Below are positions 31,232-39,953 of a stretch of 64,000 nt of DNA, piece by piece. The notes below the pieces were generated by a model. The model saw only the letters and a list, made by a program, of their open reading frames with translations. It did not search any database and had not been told where the DNA came from. The stretch lies in NCBI GenBank assembly GCA_910574015.1, contig CAJSYQ010000004.1, positions 1 to 64,000 on the forward strand. Reading direction: 5' to 3'. Within the stretch, counting starts at the first letter, position 1; each line of letters begins with the position of its first letter. Origin of the DNA: Eubacteriaceae bacterium (GTDB lineage Bacteria > Bacillota > Clostridia > Lachnospirales > Lachnospiraceae). Position numbers and translations under genes: made by a program.

Positions 31232-32155
31232 ATGTCATGTACGATCAATGCAGACGATATCAAGAGGGTGAAGGCTCTCGGCTGTCTGCACAACAAAGGA
31301 ACCGATCTCTTTAATGTACGTGTCATCACGGTAAACGGCAAGATTACGACAGAAGAGGCCCGTGTCATTACGGAGGCGGCGGAGAAATACGGAAATGGGG
31401 AACTGGTATTTACCACGCGTCTGACCGTGGAGGTACGGGGGATACATTACGACAACATTGAACCCTTCCGGGAATACATTGCCAGGGCGGGACTGGAGAC
31501 GGGCGGAACGGGAACGAAGGTCCGTCCGGTAGTATCCTGCAAGGGGACGACATGCCAGTATGGCCTGTACGACACTTATGAGCTGTCCCGGAAGATCCAC
31601 GAGCGTTTTTACATAGGGTATGGCGGGGTGAAGCTGCCCCACAAATTTAAGATTGCCGCAGGCGGCTGCCCGAATAACTGCGTCAAGCCGGATCTGAACG
31701 ATGTGGGAATTGTGGGACAGATGGTGCGCGCCCATGATAAGGAGTTGTGTAAGGGCTGTGGGAAATGCCAGATCGAGATAAATTGTCCCATGAAGGCGGC
31801 GAAGGTAGTGGATGGCAGGATCACCATTGACGGGAGCATCTGCAACAACTGCGGCCGCTGCATGAAATTCTGCCCCTTCCATGTAAATGACGGCGCCCTG
31901 CCGGGCTTCAAGGTATATATCGGTGGACGCTGGGGAAAGAGGACGGCACAAGGACAGGCACTGTCAAAAATCTTTTTGTCGGAGGAGGAAGTGCTGGCAG
32001 CTGTGGAGAAGGCGATCCTTTTGTTCCGTGATAAAGGACAGGCAGGGGAGCGCTTTGCCGATACCATTGCCCGCATCGGCTTTGAGGAGGCAGACAGGCT
32101 GATCCTTTCGGATGAACTGCTGCAGCGCAAAGAAGAAATTCTGGCGGAAGAGTGA
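31232..32155 (+). CDS. Siroheme and 4Fe-4S sulfite-reductase-like protein
   Basis: The 307-residue protein has the siroheme/4Fe-4S cluster cysteine motif of sulfite and nitrite reductases, CKGTTCQYG and GGCPNNCVKPDLNDVG, and a ferredoxin-like part with two 4Fe-4S motifs (CKGCGKCQIEINCP and CNNCGRCMKFCP). This layout is that of AsrC, the siroheme subunit of the anaerobic sulfite reductase. The usual AsrA/AsrB partners are absent from the window. It might reduce sulfite or nitrite, or another substrate, with a ferredoxin donor. The start has GGAGGA ahead. The stop lies just before the hemA start. Confidence 0.85.
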   Translation: MSCTINADDIKRVKALGCLHNKGTDLFNVRVITVNGKITTEEARVITEAAEKYGNGELVFTTRLTVEVRGIHYDNIEPFREYIARAGLETGGTGTKVRPVVSCKGTTCQYGLYDTYELSRKIHERFYIGYGGVKLPHKFKIAAGGCPNNCVKPDLNDVGIVGQMVRAHDKELCKGCGKCQIEINCPMKAAKVVDGRITIDGSICNNCGRCMKFCPFHVNDGALPGFKVYIGGRWGKRTAQGQALSKIFLSEEEVLAAVEKAILLFRDKGQAGERFADTIARIGFEEADRLILSDELLQRKEEILAEE

Positions 32156-32157
32156 CT

Positions 32158-33435
32158 ATGATGGAATTTGGTTATATGGGTGTCCGTTACAAAGAGACGC
32201 CTCTTGCGGTGAGGGAGCTGGTCTCCTTCACCGATACAAAGAAAACAGAATTGTTTGATAAAATGCAGAGAATCGGCGTGAAACAGTGCATGGTCTTGTC
32301 CACATGCAACAGGAGCGAGATTTTCTTTTTTTATAATGGGGAAATTTCCATGGATCTGGTATATGGATGCTATGCGGGGTGCTTTCCCCGGGCCGGCATC
32401 CGTTCCTATCTGCAGGAGAGACAGGGCCGGGACGCCCTTGCCTATCTTTTTCGGATAGCGGCGGGGCTGGAATCTCTTGTGCTGGGAGAGGATCAGATCC
32501 TGGGACAGGTGGCGGAGTCGCTGGAATTTTCCCAGATTATGGGGATGGCGGGGAAGGAACTAAATAAGGTGGCCCGGGATGCAATCCACTGTGCAAAGAG
32601 GATCAAGGAGGAGTATCGGATCAGTGAACAGCCTCTTTCTGTCAGTTATGTGGGGGTGCGCCGTCTCGCTGAGGTAATGGAGGCGGGCCGGAGCTTTGCC
32701 GGCCGGCGGGTGCTGGTGATCGGCAGCGGAAGGACGGCAGAGCTTGCGCTGGTCTATCTGAGGGAATACGGGCCGGAGCGGATCTATGTCTGCAGCCGAA
32801 CGATGCGCCGGGCAGGGAAGCTTCGGGAACATTTTCCTGAGCTGGTGGTGATTCCCTATGAGGACCGGTATCAGTTTCTGTCGGAATGCGATGTGATCCT
32901 GTCGGCCACCGCTTCGCCCCATCTGGTTGTAGTCCGGGAAGAATATGAGAGGCAGGTCAGGACCGAAAAGGGAAATACCCGCTATTTTCTGGATCTTGCT
33001 GCGCCCAGGGATATTGACCGGCGGCTGGGAGAACTGCCAGAGGTGACCATGATCGATCTGGATTCGCTGCAGGAGATCACGGAGCAGAACCGAAGAGAGA
33101 GGGAGCGGTTGGCGGAGGAGAGCAACACCCTGATCCGGGATGCGGTGGCGGAGACGGAGGAATGGTTTCATATCAGCCGGATGGATGGAACGATCGAATC
33201 TCTCCAGAAACGGTGCCGCGATATTGTGGAGGACAGCTGCGCCTATCTGGACCGGAAGCTGGATCTCGGCGGCAGGGAACAGAGGATCGTGAAAAAAGTA
33301 CTGAACGCTTCTCTGCAGCGCCTTCTGCGGGATCCTATCCAGGAGCTGAAGCAGCTGGACAGCGAAGAGGAGCAGGAGTGGTACAGAGAAATGATACAGC
33401 GGCTGTTTGCCACAGGGAGGGATGGGGACGCATGA
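32158..33435 (+). CDS. hemA: Glutamyl-tRNA reductase
   Basis: This 425-residue enzyme starts tetrapyrrole synthesis by reducing Glu-tRNA(Glu) to glutamate-1-semialdehyde with NADPH. The nucleophilic cysteine is C50 in STCNRSEIF. The family motif GLESLVLGEDQILGQV follows, then the NADPH loop VLVIGSGRTAEL and a C-terminal dimerisation helix. The start chosen is ATG 32158 with a GGAAG site seven bases before; an in-frame GTG at 32152 overlaps the previous stop and is an alternative. It overlaps the next gene by four bases (ATGA). Confidence 0.95.
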   Translation: MMEFGYMGVRYKETPLAVRELVSFTDTKKTELFDKMQRIGVKQCMVLSTCNRSEIFFFYNGEISMDLVYGCYAGCFPRAGIRSYLQERQGRDALAYLFRIAAGLESLVLGEDQILGQVAESLEFSQIMGMAGKELNKVARDAIHCAKRIKEEYRISEQPLSVSYVGVRRLAEVMEAGRSFAGRRVLVIGSGRTAELALVYLREYGPERIYVCSRTMRRAGKLREHFPELVVIPYEDRYQFLSECDVILSATASPHLVVVREEYERQVRTEKGNTRYFLDLAAPRDIDRRLGELPEVTMIDLDSLQEITEQNRRERERLAEESNTLIRDAVAETEEWFHISRMDGTIESLQKRCRDIVEDSCAYLDRKLDLGGREQRIVKKVLNASLQRLLRDPIQELKQLDSEEEQEWYREMIQRLFATGRDGDA

Positions 33436-35807
33436 AGATATGGATAGGGACAAGAGGGTCGAAGCTGGCTCTGGCACAGGCAGGATACATCAGGGACAGG
33501 CTGCGGGAGAGATACCCACAGCATTCCTTTGAGATAAAGGTGATCACCACAAAGGGGGACCGGATCACAGACAGGCCCCTGGCCGATCTGGGTGGGAAGG
33601 GGCTCTTCGTCCGTGAGATTGAGGAACAGCTTCTGGCAGGTGAAATACGGCTGGCGGTGCACAGCATGAAGGACATGCCTGTGATCCCGGCAGAGGGACT
33701 GGCCTTTACCCGGACCTGGCAGCGGGAGGATCCAAGAGATGTGCTGATCCTGAGGGAAAAGGCATCTCTGTGGGATCTGCCCCAGGGGGCGGTGATCGGT
33801 ACCGGGAGCCTGCGGAGACAGATGCTGCTGCGCCGGCTCCGGCCGGATCTGTGTTTCACCGGCATCCGCGGCAACGTCGATACAAGGCTTCGCAGGATGG
33901 AGGAACAGAAACTGGATGGCATTGTGCTGGCAGCTGCGGGTCTTCACCGTCTGGGCATGCGGGAGCGGATCACCCAGTATCTTTCCAGTGAGCAGATGAT
34001 CCCCGCTCCGGCCCAGGGAGCCCTGGCGCTGGAGATACGGGAGGATGACCAGGAACTGCGGGAGCTTCTGGACCGGTCTGCCCATGAGGAAAGCGCCTGT
34101 GCGGTGGCGGCGGAGCGGGAGTTCCTGAAGCTGTGCGGTGGCGACTGCCATATACCGGCGGCCGCTCTCTGCGAGAGACTGGAGGAGGGAGCGTATCGTC
34201 TGCGTGCCATGAGAGGAACAGAGGACGGCGAGAGAGCCGCCTTTGCTGTGGAAGAGGGGACAGATGCCATGGAGCTGGCGGGACAGGCGGCCCGCCGGTG
34301 CGCCGCAGCTTTGTCTGCAGGTACCGATGCGTTTGGAGAGGGGGGAACGGTATACCTGGTAGGCGCTGGACCAGGAGATCCGGGCCTGATCACCGTGCGG
34401 GGCCGGGAGCTTCTGCAGGAGGCCGACTGCGTGGTGTATGACCGGTTGATCCCGCCGGGGCTGCTGGACAGGACGAAAAACGGGTGCGAGCTTGTGTATG
34501 TGGGGAAGGAAAATCATCATCATGTGATGTGCCAGGAGGAGATCAATGCCCTGCTTCTCCGAAAGGCGGCAGAGCACCGCCGCGTTGTAAGGCTGAAGGG
34601 GGGAGATCCCTTTGTGTTCGGGCGCGGCGGGGAAGAGGCTCTTGCTCTGCTGGAGCACGGTATTCCGGTGGAGGTTGTACCGGGGGTGACTTCTGCGGTG
34701 GCAGGGGCGGCCTGCGCGGGCATACCGGTTACCCACCGGGGTGTCTCCGGGGGATTTCATGTGGTGGCAGCCCAGGACCGGAGGGGAGAACTGGCGGATA
34801 TTGACTTTTCCGCCATAGCGGAGAGTGGAGACACGGCGGTGTTCCTTATGGGGCTTGGCAGGCTGCCGGAGATTGCCCGCCGTCTGATGGAGGGGGGAAT
34901 GCCGGCGGAGACCCCGGTGTGCGTGGTTTCCCAGGCCGCCTGTCCGGGACAGAAGGTGTGTCAGGGCACGGTGGCGGATATCGCCGCACGAGTGGAGAGA
35001 GAGGGTCTTGCTCCTCCGGCGCTGATTCTGGCGGGTCCTGTGGTGAAGCTGCGGGACCGCCTGGGCGCTCTTGGGAGAAAAAGACCGGCGGTCTCCTGCC
35101 TGGTTCCGAAGATTGGAGATCAGACATCCGCCTTGGCGTCTCTGCTGAGGGAACGTGGTATCGATGCAGAGGAGCTTCAGGTGGGTGAGATCGTCTACAA
35201 GAGCTGGCACCAGGAGATGGAAGGAGAAAAGCCGCCGGCCTGGTTTGTATTTACGAGCCGTCACGGTGTGGAGGGCTTCTTCCGCGGCATCGTCAGTGCC
35301 GGTATGGACATCCGTCTCTTTGCCGGGACGAAGATCGCGGTGATCGGGGAACGGACGGAAGAGGAACTGAAGCGGCATGGGGTGAGGCCGGATCTGAAAC
35401 CCGAGGTGGCAGACGGCGAGGCTCTCTGTTCCCTGCTGAGAAGATATATCGGGCCCGAAGATGTGGTGTGGTATCTGAAAGCAGAGAGGACGGCCGGAAC
35501 GGTAGAGAGCGGTCTCTCTAAATGCTGCCGCCTTATCTGCCAGGAGGTCTATGCCAACCGCCCTGTGAAAGGGAAACCCCGCCGGTCATCCTACGACGCC
35601 ATTGCTTTTACCTGTGCCTCTTCTGTGCGCAGGCTGTCTGATGCGGGGCAGATTCTGGGGGGCAGCCGGTTGTTCAGCATAGGCCCGGTCTGTACGGCGC
35701 AGATACAGAGACTTGGGTGGGAGTCTGTGATCCAGGCGAAGCATGCCTCCTGTGAGGCACTGGCCGGAACGATTTGTGAAACCTTCAGGGAGAGAGGAGA
35801 TTTTTAA
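33432..35807 (+). CDS. Fused hydroxymethylbilane synthase, uroporphyrinogen-III methyltransferase and uroporphyrinogen-III synthase
   Basis: This 791-residue protein joins three enzymes of one route. Residues 1-300 are HemC: IGTRGSKLALAQ, KGLFVREIE, VHSMKDMP and the dipyrromethane cofactor cysteine C239 in CGGDCHIP. Residues 307-548 are a CobA/SUMT methyltransferase: VYLVGAGPGDPGLIT, RLKGGDPFVFGRGGEE and the EVVPGVTSAVA block. Residues 550-791 are HemD, which has a weakly conserved sequence but shows the FTSRHGVEGF and AFTCASSVRRL strands. The protein would take porphobilinogen to precorrin-2 in one chain, for siroheme and possibly corrinoids. The ATG overlaps the hemA stop (ATGA). The frame is open upstream but that part is the wrong frame of hemA. 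Confidence 0.95.
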   Translation: MKIWIGTRGSKLALAQAGYIRDRLRERYPQHSFEIKVITTKGDRITDRPLADLGGKGLFVREIEEQLLAGEIRLAVHSMKDMPVIPAEGLAFTRTWQREDPRDVLILREKASLWDLPQGAVIGTGSLRRQMLLRRLRPDLCFTGIRGNVDTRLRRMEEQKLDGIVLAAAGLHRLGMRERITQYLSSEQMIPAPAQGALALEIREDDQELRELLDRSAHEESACAVAAEREFLKLCGGDCHIPAAALCERLEEGAYRLRAMRGTEDGERAAFAVEEGTDAMELAGQAARRCAAALSAGTDAFGEGGTVYLVGAGPGDPGLITVRGRELLQEADCVVYDRLIPPGLLDRTKNGCELVYVGKENHHHVMCQEEINALLLRKAAEHRRVVRLKGGDPFVFGRGGEEALALLEHGIPVEVVPGVTSAVAGAACAGIPVTHRGVSGGFHVVAAQDRRGELADIDFSAIAESGDTAVFLMGLGRLPEIARRLMEGGMPAETPVCVVSQAACPGQKVCQGTVADIAARVEREGLAPPALILAGPVVKLRDRLGALGRKRPAVSCLVPKIGDQTSALASLLRERGIDAEELQVGEIVYKSWHQEMEGEKPPAWFVFTSRHGVEGFFRGIVSAGMDIRLFAGTKIAVIGERTEEELKRHGVRPDLKPEVADGEALCSLLRRYIGPEDVVWYLKAERTAGTVESGLSKCCRLICQEVYANRPVKGKPRRSSYDAIAFTCASSVRRLSDAGQILGGSRLFSIGPVCTAQIQRLGWESVIQAKHASCEALAGTICETFRERGDF

Positions 35808-35808
35808 T

Positions 35809-36477
35809 ATGGCATCAATTTTACTGGTGGAGGACGATAAGGCCATCATAGAAAATTTAACGGAATTTCTTGCGGCGGAGGGATTTCAGGTGAAAGCCGT
35901 CTCCGGTCAGTCACAGGCAGTGGGACTGCTGGAGGAGGAGGCCTTCGACCTGGCGCTCCTGGATATCTCGCTGGAGGAGGGAAACGGCTTTGCCGTCTGT
36001 GCCTACATGAAACAGAATACGGATATTCCGGTGATCTTTCTCACTGCCTCCGGGGATGAATACAGTGTGGTATCGGGTCTCGATATGGGAGCGGATGATT
36101 ATATCAGCAAGCCCTTCCGGCCCCGTGAACTGGTATCCCGCATCAACCGGGTACTGCGCCGGACCGGTAAGGTACAGGCTGTCCTGGAGGCCGGCGGCAT
36201 TTCCATTGATACCACAAGAGGTGTGGTCAGGAGGGACGGGGAGGAGATTTTTTTGTCCGCATTGGAATACCGTCTGCTCCTGGTGTTTTTCAATAATAAG
36301 GGAGTGCTTCTGAGCAGGGACCGTCTGCTGGAGGAGATCTGGGACGTGGCGGGAGAATTTGTCAATGACAACACCCTGACCGTGTATATAAAACGGCTCA
36401 GGGAAAAGATAGAGGAGGATCCTGCGAAACCCCGGATCATCCAGACTGTCCGGGGGATGGGCTACCGCGTGTGCTGA
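35809..36477 (+). CDS. Response regulator, OmpR family
   Basis: The 222-residue protein has a receiver domain (about 1-115) with the acidic pair D9-D10 in LLVEDDKA, the phosphoacceptor in LALLDISLE (about D52) and the lysine in ISKPFRP (about 103). A winged-helix DNA-binding domain (about 130-220) follows with VFFNNKGVLLSRDRLLEEIWD and TVRGMGYRV. The start codon overlaps by no bases but sits two bases after the siroheme fusion gene stop, so it may be read from the same mRNA. A histidine kinase gene follows, completing a two-component pair. Confidence 0.92.
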   Translation: MASILLVEDDKAIIENLTEFLAAEGFQVKAVSGQSQAVGLLEEEAFDLALLDISLEEGNGFAVCAYMKQNTDIPVIFLTASGDEYSVVSGLDMGADDYISKPFRPRELVSRINRVLRRTGKVQAVLEAGGISIDTTRGVVRRDGEEIFLSALEYRLLLVFFNNKGVLLSRDRLLEEIWDVAGEFVNDNTLTVYIKRLREKIEEDPAKPRIIQTVRGMGYRVC

Positions 36478-36493
36478 TGGAGGATGACTGCAT

Positions 36494-37519
36494 ATGATCA
36501 AATTTTTGAGAAATGGAGAGATATGGCGGGAGCTATTGTTTTTCTGCCTGCTCGTTATTGTGTCGGCGCTGATGGCCCATGGGGCGGCAGGGGTGCCGGG
36601 GGCCGTATCCTGCCTGATGATGGGAGGCGCCTTTGGCCTCTTTCATTTTGTTTCGTCCTGGCGGAGATACCAGCGCATAGCCGCGCTGGCGGACAAGGTG
36701 GGCCGATATCTCCATGGCTATATGGATCTCTATATCCAGGAACAACGGGAGGGGGAGCTGGCCATCCTGGAGAGTGAGATCGGGAAGATGGTGCTGCGTC
36801 TGCGCAACCAGGCGGAGCTTTTAAGGAAGGATAAGATTTATCTGGCGGATTCCATCGCCGATATCTCCCATCAGATCCGAACGCCGCTGACGACTATCAA
36901 CCTCATCGTTTCCCGGCTGTCCTCCCGGGAACTGGCGGAGGAGAAACGGAAGTATCTGCTGATGGAAATGGAAGGGATGCTGGTGCATATTGACTGGCTG
37001 ATACAGTCGCTGCTGACAATATCCAAGCTGGATGCCGGGACGATCCAGATGCAGGAGAGAAGGGTAGCCGTGCCGGAACTGATCCGCAAATCCACGGAAA
37101 CGCTGGAGATACCCATTGAACTGCGCCAGCAGCAGCTGGAAGTAGAGTGTGATGCCTCGGTGTCCTTTATCGGAGATATGAAGTGGATGAAGGAGGCGCT
37201 GATGAATATTGTGAAAAACTGCATGGAGCACACGCCGGAAGGCGGGAGGATCCGGATCTGTGCGGTGGAGAATCCCATCTATACGGAGATCCTTGTGGAG
37301 GACAACGGACCGGGTATTGATATGGAGGATCTGCCCCATCTGTTTGAACGCTTTTATAAGGGAAAAAATTCTTCGGACAAAAGCGTGGGGATCGGTCTGG
37401 CCCTGGCGCGTATGATCATAGAGGTGCAGCACGGGAATATCACGGCTGAAAATATCAGAGAGAGAGGAAGGATATTCGGCGCCCGGTTTGCCATTCGTTT
37501 TTATAAAAGCGTAGTGTAG
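36494..37519 (+). CDS. Sensor histidine kinase
   Basis: The 341-residue protein has two N-terminal membrane helices with almost no loop between them (about 12-29 and 33-50), so it belongs to the intramembrane-sensing type. A linker, a HisKA dimerisation helix with the phosphohistidine H126 in DISHQIRTPL, and an HATPase domain (NIVKNCMEHTPEGG, EDNGPGIDMEDLPHLFERFY, GIGLALA) follow. Short kinases of this kind with an OmpR regulator often control antimicrobial-peptide responses. The target cannot be named from the sequence. Confidence 0.9.
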   Translation: MIKFLRNGEIWRELLFFCLLVIVSALMAHGAAGVPGAVSCLMMGGAFGLFHFVSSWRRYQRIAALADKVGRYLHGYMDLYIQEQREGELAILESEIGKMVLRLRNQAELLRKDKIYLADSIADISHQIRTPLTTINLIVSRLSSRELAEEKRKYLLMEMEGMLVHIDWLIQSLLTISKLDAGTIQMQERRVAVPELIRKSTETLEIPIELRQQQLEVECDASVSFIGDMKWMKEALMNIVKNCMEHTPEGGRIRICAVENPIYTEILVEDNGPGIDMEDLPHLFERFYKGKNSSDKSVGIGLALARMIIEVQHGNITAENIRERGRIFGARFAIRFYKSVV

Positions 37520-37572
37520 AATTTCCTATTACAGCCATACTATCAGAAAAGAGGAAATGAGAGGTATGTGCT

Positions 37573-38841
37573 GTGGATGGGGACAGAGTGTATCTGTGTA
37601 TCGATCTGAAATCATTTTATGCATCGGTGGAGTGTGTGGAACGGGGACTGGATCCCATGAAGGCGAATCTGGTGGTGGCGGATCCGGAGCGGGATAAGGG
37701 GACGATCTGTCTGGCGGTAACTCCTGCCATGAGGGAGCTGGGCGTGAAGAACCGCTGCCGGGTATATGAGATCCCGGAGACGATACCATATATTATGGCG
37801 CCGCCCCGGATGAAGCTGTATATCCGGTACGCGGCGGAGATTTACGGGATTTATCTGCGGTATATGGCCAAGGAAGACATACATGTGTATTCGGTGGACG
37901 AGGCGTTTTTTGACGCAGCCCCTTATCTGTCTATGTACCGGATGGGGGCGGAGGAGCTGGCCCTTATGTTGATGCGCGCTGTAAAGGAGGAGACCGGAAT
38001 CACGGCGTCAGCTGGCGCCGGCACCAATCTGTTTCTGGCGAAAGCGGCACTGGATATACTGGCGAAGCATAAGACGGACCACTTCAGTTATCTGGACGAG
38101 GAACGCTTTCGCAGGATTTTATGGGATCACCGGCCTCTCACCGATTTCTGGCGGATTGGTACGGGGATGGAAAAGAGACTGCAGAGCATGGGGCTGTATA
38201 CGATGAAGGATATCGCCCAGGCAGACGAGGCAGCACTTTACCGGATGTTTGGCGTGGACGCAGAGATCCTGATCGACCATGCATGGGGGCAGGAAAGTGT
38301 CACCATGGCGGATATTAAAAATTATCGGCCAAAAAGCAGCTCCATTTCCAGCAGCCAGGTATTGCTGCGGGATTATTCTTTTGAGGAGGGGGCGCTGATC
38401 CTGCGCCAGATGACGGATGCACTCTGCCTGGAGATGCTGGAGCGCGGAGTGGTGACCCGCTCGGTAACTCTGGTGGTGGGATATTCTTATGTAACACAGC
38501 AGAGGGCAGACCGCGGAACGGTTTCCCTTCCCTCTGCCACAAATCTTTACCGGATGATTCTCCCTCCCCTGGCGGGGTTGTATGAGAACATGGTAAAGAA
38601 AACGCTTCCAATACGAAAAATCAGTATTACCTGTAACCGTGTCAGGGAAGAGGGGTATGAACAGCTGAGCCTATTCCAGGAGCTCTCTTCCATAGATAAG
38701 GAGCGGCGGCTTCAGAGAGCGGTGATGGAGGTGAAATCCCGTTATGGGAAAAATGCACTGATCCGTGGAAGGGATCTTCTGGAGGCGGGCACTGCCATGC
38801 GCCGGAATGAGCAGATCGGAGGGCATAGAAGTGGAGACTAG
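37573..38841 (+). CDS. Y-family DNA polymerase (DinB/UmuC-like)
   Basis: The 422-residue enzyme is a translesion polymerase of the Y family. The palm motif CIDLKSFYASVEC (about 9-21) carries the first catalytic Asp, and YSVDEAFFDA (about 108-117) the second Asp-Glu pair. ASAGAGTNLFLAKAALD and the later RYG/KNALIRG tail are also typical; the latter resembles the UvrX/YqjW branch of Firmicutes. The start is GTG 37573, with GAGAGG eight bases ahead. A YolD-like small gene overlaps or abuts its end, the arrangement of yolD-uvrX pairs. Confidence 0.9.
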   Translation: MDGDRVYLCIDLKSFYASVECVERGLDPMKANLVVADPERDKGTICLAVTPAMRELGVKNRCRVYEIPETIPYIMAPPRMKLYIRYAAEIYGIYLRYMAKEDIHVYSVDEAFFDAAPYLSMYRMGAEELALMLMRAVKEETGITASAGAGTNLFLAKAALDILAKHKTDHFSYLDEERFRRILWDHRPLTDFWRIGTGMEKRLQSMGLYTMKDIAQADEAALYRMFGVDAEILIDHAWGQESVTMADIKNYRPKSSSISSSQVLLRDYSFEEGALILRQMTDALCLEMLERGVVTRSVTLVVGYSYVTQQRADRGTVSLPSATNLYRMILPPLAGLYENMVKKTLPIRKISITCNRVREEGYEQLSLFQELSSIDKERRLQRAVMEVKSRYGKNALIRGRDLLEAGTAMRRNEQIGGHRSGD

Positions 38842-38851
38842 GAAGGGGAAG

Positions 38852-38986
38852 ATGGAGAGGTCAGAGCGGGCGAAACAGTTTATGCCCTTCGATGCTCTGG
38901 CAGGCCTGCAGGAGGCTCTGAGGGAGAAGGAAAAAGAGGCGGAGGAGGAGAGAGAGACAGATGAGGGACAATCTGAGGAGGATTGA
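38852..38986 (+). CDS. YolD-like small protein
   Basis: The 44-residue product begins MERSERAKQFMPFDAL and ends in a charged E/K helix. The RAKQFMPFDALxGLQEAL segment is the core of YolD-like proteins, which are encoded next to Y-family polymerases (uvrX) in Firmicutes and phages. The start chosen has GGAAGGGG before it; an in-frame GTG at 38831 with GGAGG is an alternative that would overlap the polymerase gene. The partner function is not known. Confidence 0.7.
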   Translation: MERSERAKQFMPFDALAGLQEALREKEKEAEEERETDEGQSEED

Positions 38987-38999
38987 ATTATTGTGAATA

Positions 39000-39252
39000 A
39001 GAGAAAATGAAACGATTGCGGATCGGGCTGCAGACTGGTTTCATAATAAATGGAACAATACAGGGCTGGTCTATCCATTTTATCATTTCCTCTGCGTTAG
39101 AAAAATGCCTATCCCTGTTCACCTCCGCAACCTAAATCCAATATCCTTTCATCTCCTTTAAGCTTAAGTTCGGAAATCAGTGTCTTCCCCCACTCCTTTT
39201 GATGTATAGAAGCCATTTTGTACTTTTTTCCATCAAATTCAAATGTATTCAT
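39000..39252 (-). pseudogene. SAM-dependent methyltransferase remnant, middle deleted
   Basis: On the minus strand an ATG at 39250-39252 opens a typical class I methyltransferase start: NTFEFDGKKYKMASIHQKEW, then ERILDLGCGG (the SAM-binding motif I), and stops at 39109-39111. About ten bases further on, a shifted frame reads FSNAEEMIKWIDQPCIVPF, which matches the C-terminal part of trans-aconitate-type methyltransferases (AEEMIxWIDQPxIVPF). The central half of the gene is missing. No function remains. Confidence 0.65.
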
Positions 39253-39462
39253 ACAGTAGCACCGCCCTTTTTTATTTTCTGTATTGAATTATATCATCTG
39301 CAATATTATAATACAAATATATGGCGGTTATAAAATACATAAGTACAATTTATGGAGAGAAACAAATGATTGAAAAAAACATACACAACATCCATAGGTG
39401 GAAGAAGCAAAGGACTTCTATCCACTTATGAAAGATGAATTTAATTTTAGGGGAAACATATC

Positions 39463-39850
39463 ATGAGAAAACCTAAAATATTACTTTTTGATTTAGATGG
39501 CACCTTATTAAGAAATGATAAAACCTTATCTGAATATACTCTGAAAATATTATCTAAATGTAAAGAATGCGGGTATTTAATTGGTATTTCAACATCAAGG
39601 GGTGAACAAAATTGTCTGGGCTTTTTAAGAGAAATGAAACCGGATAGCAGTATGTGAAGCATGCCATGCAGCTGTATCAGAAACCGTTGCTTTTGGCGAT
39701 GATTATGCAGATATAGGTATGTTAAAGATATGTGGTATTGGTGTAGCGATGGGAAATGCAGTACAAGAGGTCAAAGATATTGCTGATGATATTGCACTTT
39801 CAAATGAGGAGGATGGCGTAGCCGCCTATTTGGAAAAGTGGATTATTTGA
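39463..39850 (+). pseudogene. Cof-type HAD phosphatase remnant, middle deleted
   Basis: The frame from 39463 reads MRKPKILLFDLDGTLLRNDK, motif I of a Cof-like HAD phosphatase, and continues through GYLIGISTSRG before stopping at 39657. A shifted frame beginning at about 39653 reads TVAFGDDYADIGMLKICGIGVAMGNAVQEVK and ends ADDIALSNEEDGVAAYLEKWI, motif IV and the typical end. The cap domain and the motif III lysine are missing. The remaining parts together are about half of a normal gene. Confidence 0.75.
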
Positions 39851-39953
39851 GGTATACATTTCTATGAAAAACTTCTTTTGATATAGAAAGCGAAAGTCAG
39901 CCAACATGTTTCATGACGCATTGGTGCCTTTCGCAGAAAGGTGGATTATAACT

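Noticed and set aside
33243-35378. A 711-residue minus-strand frame opposite the HemC-CobA-HemD fusion
   Set aside because: The plus-strand product has motifs of all three enzymes. The antisense frame has no recognisable domain.
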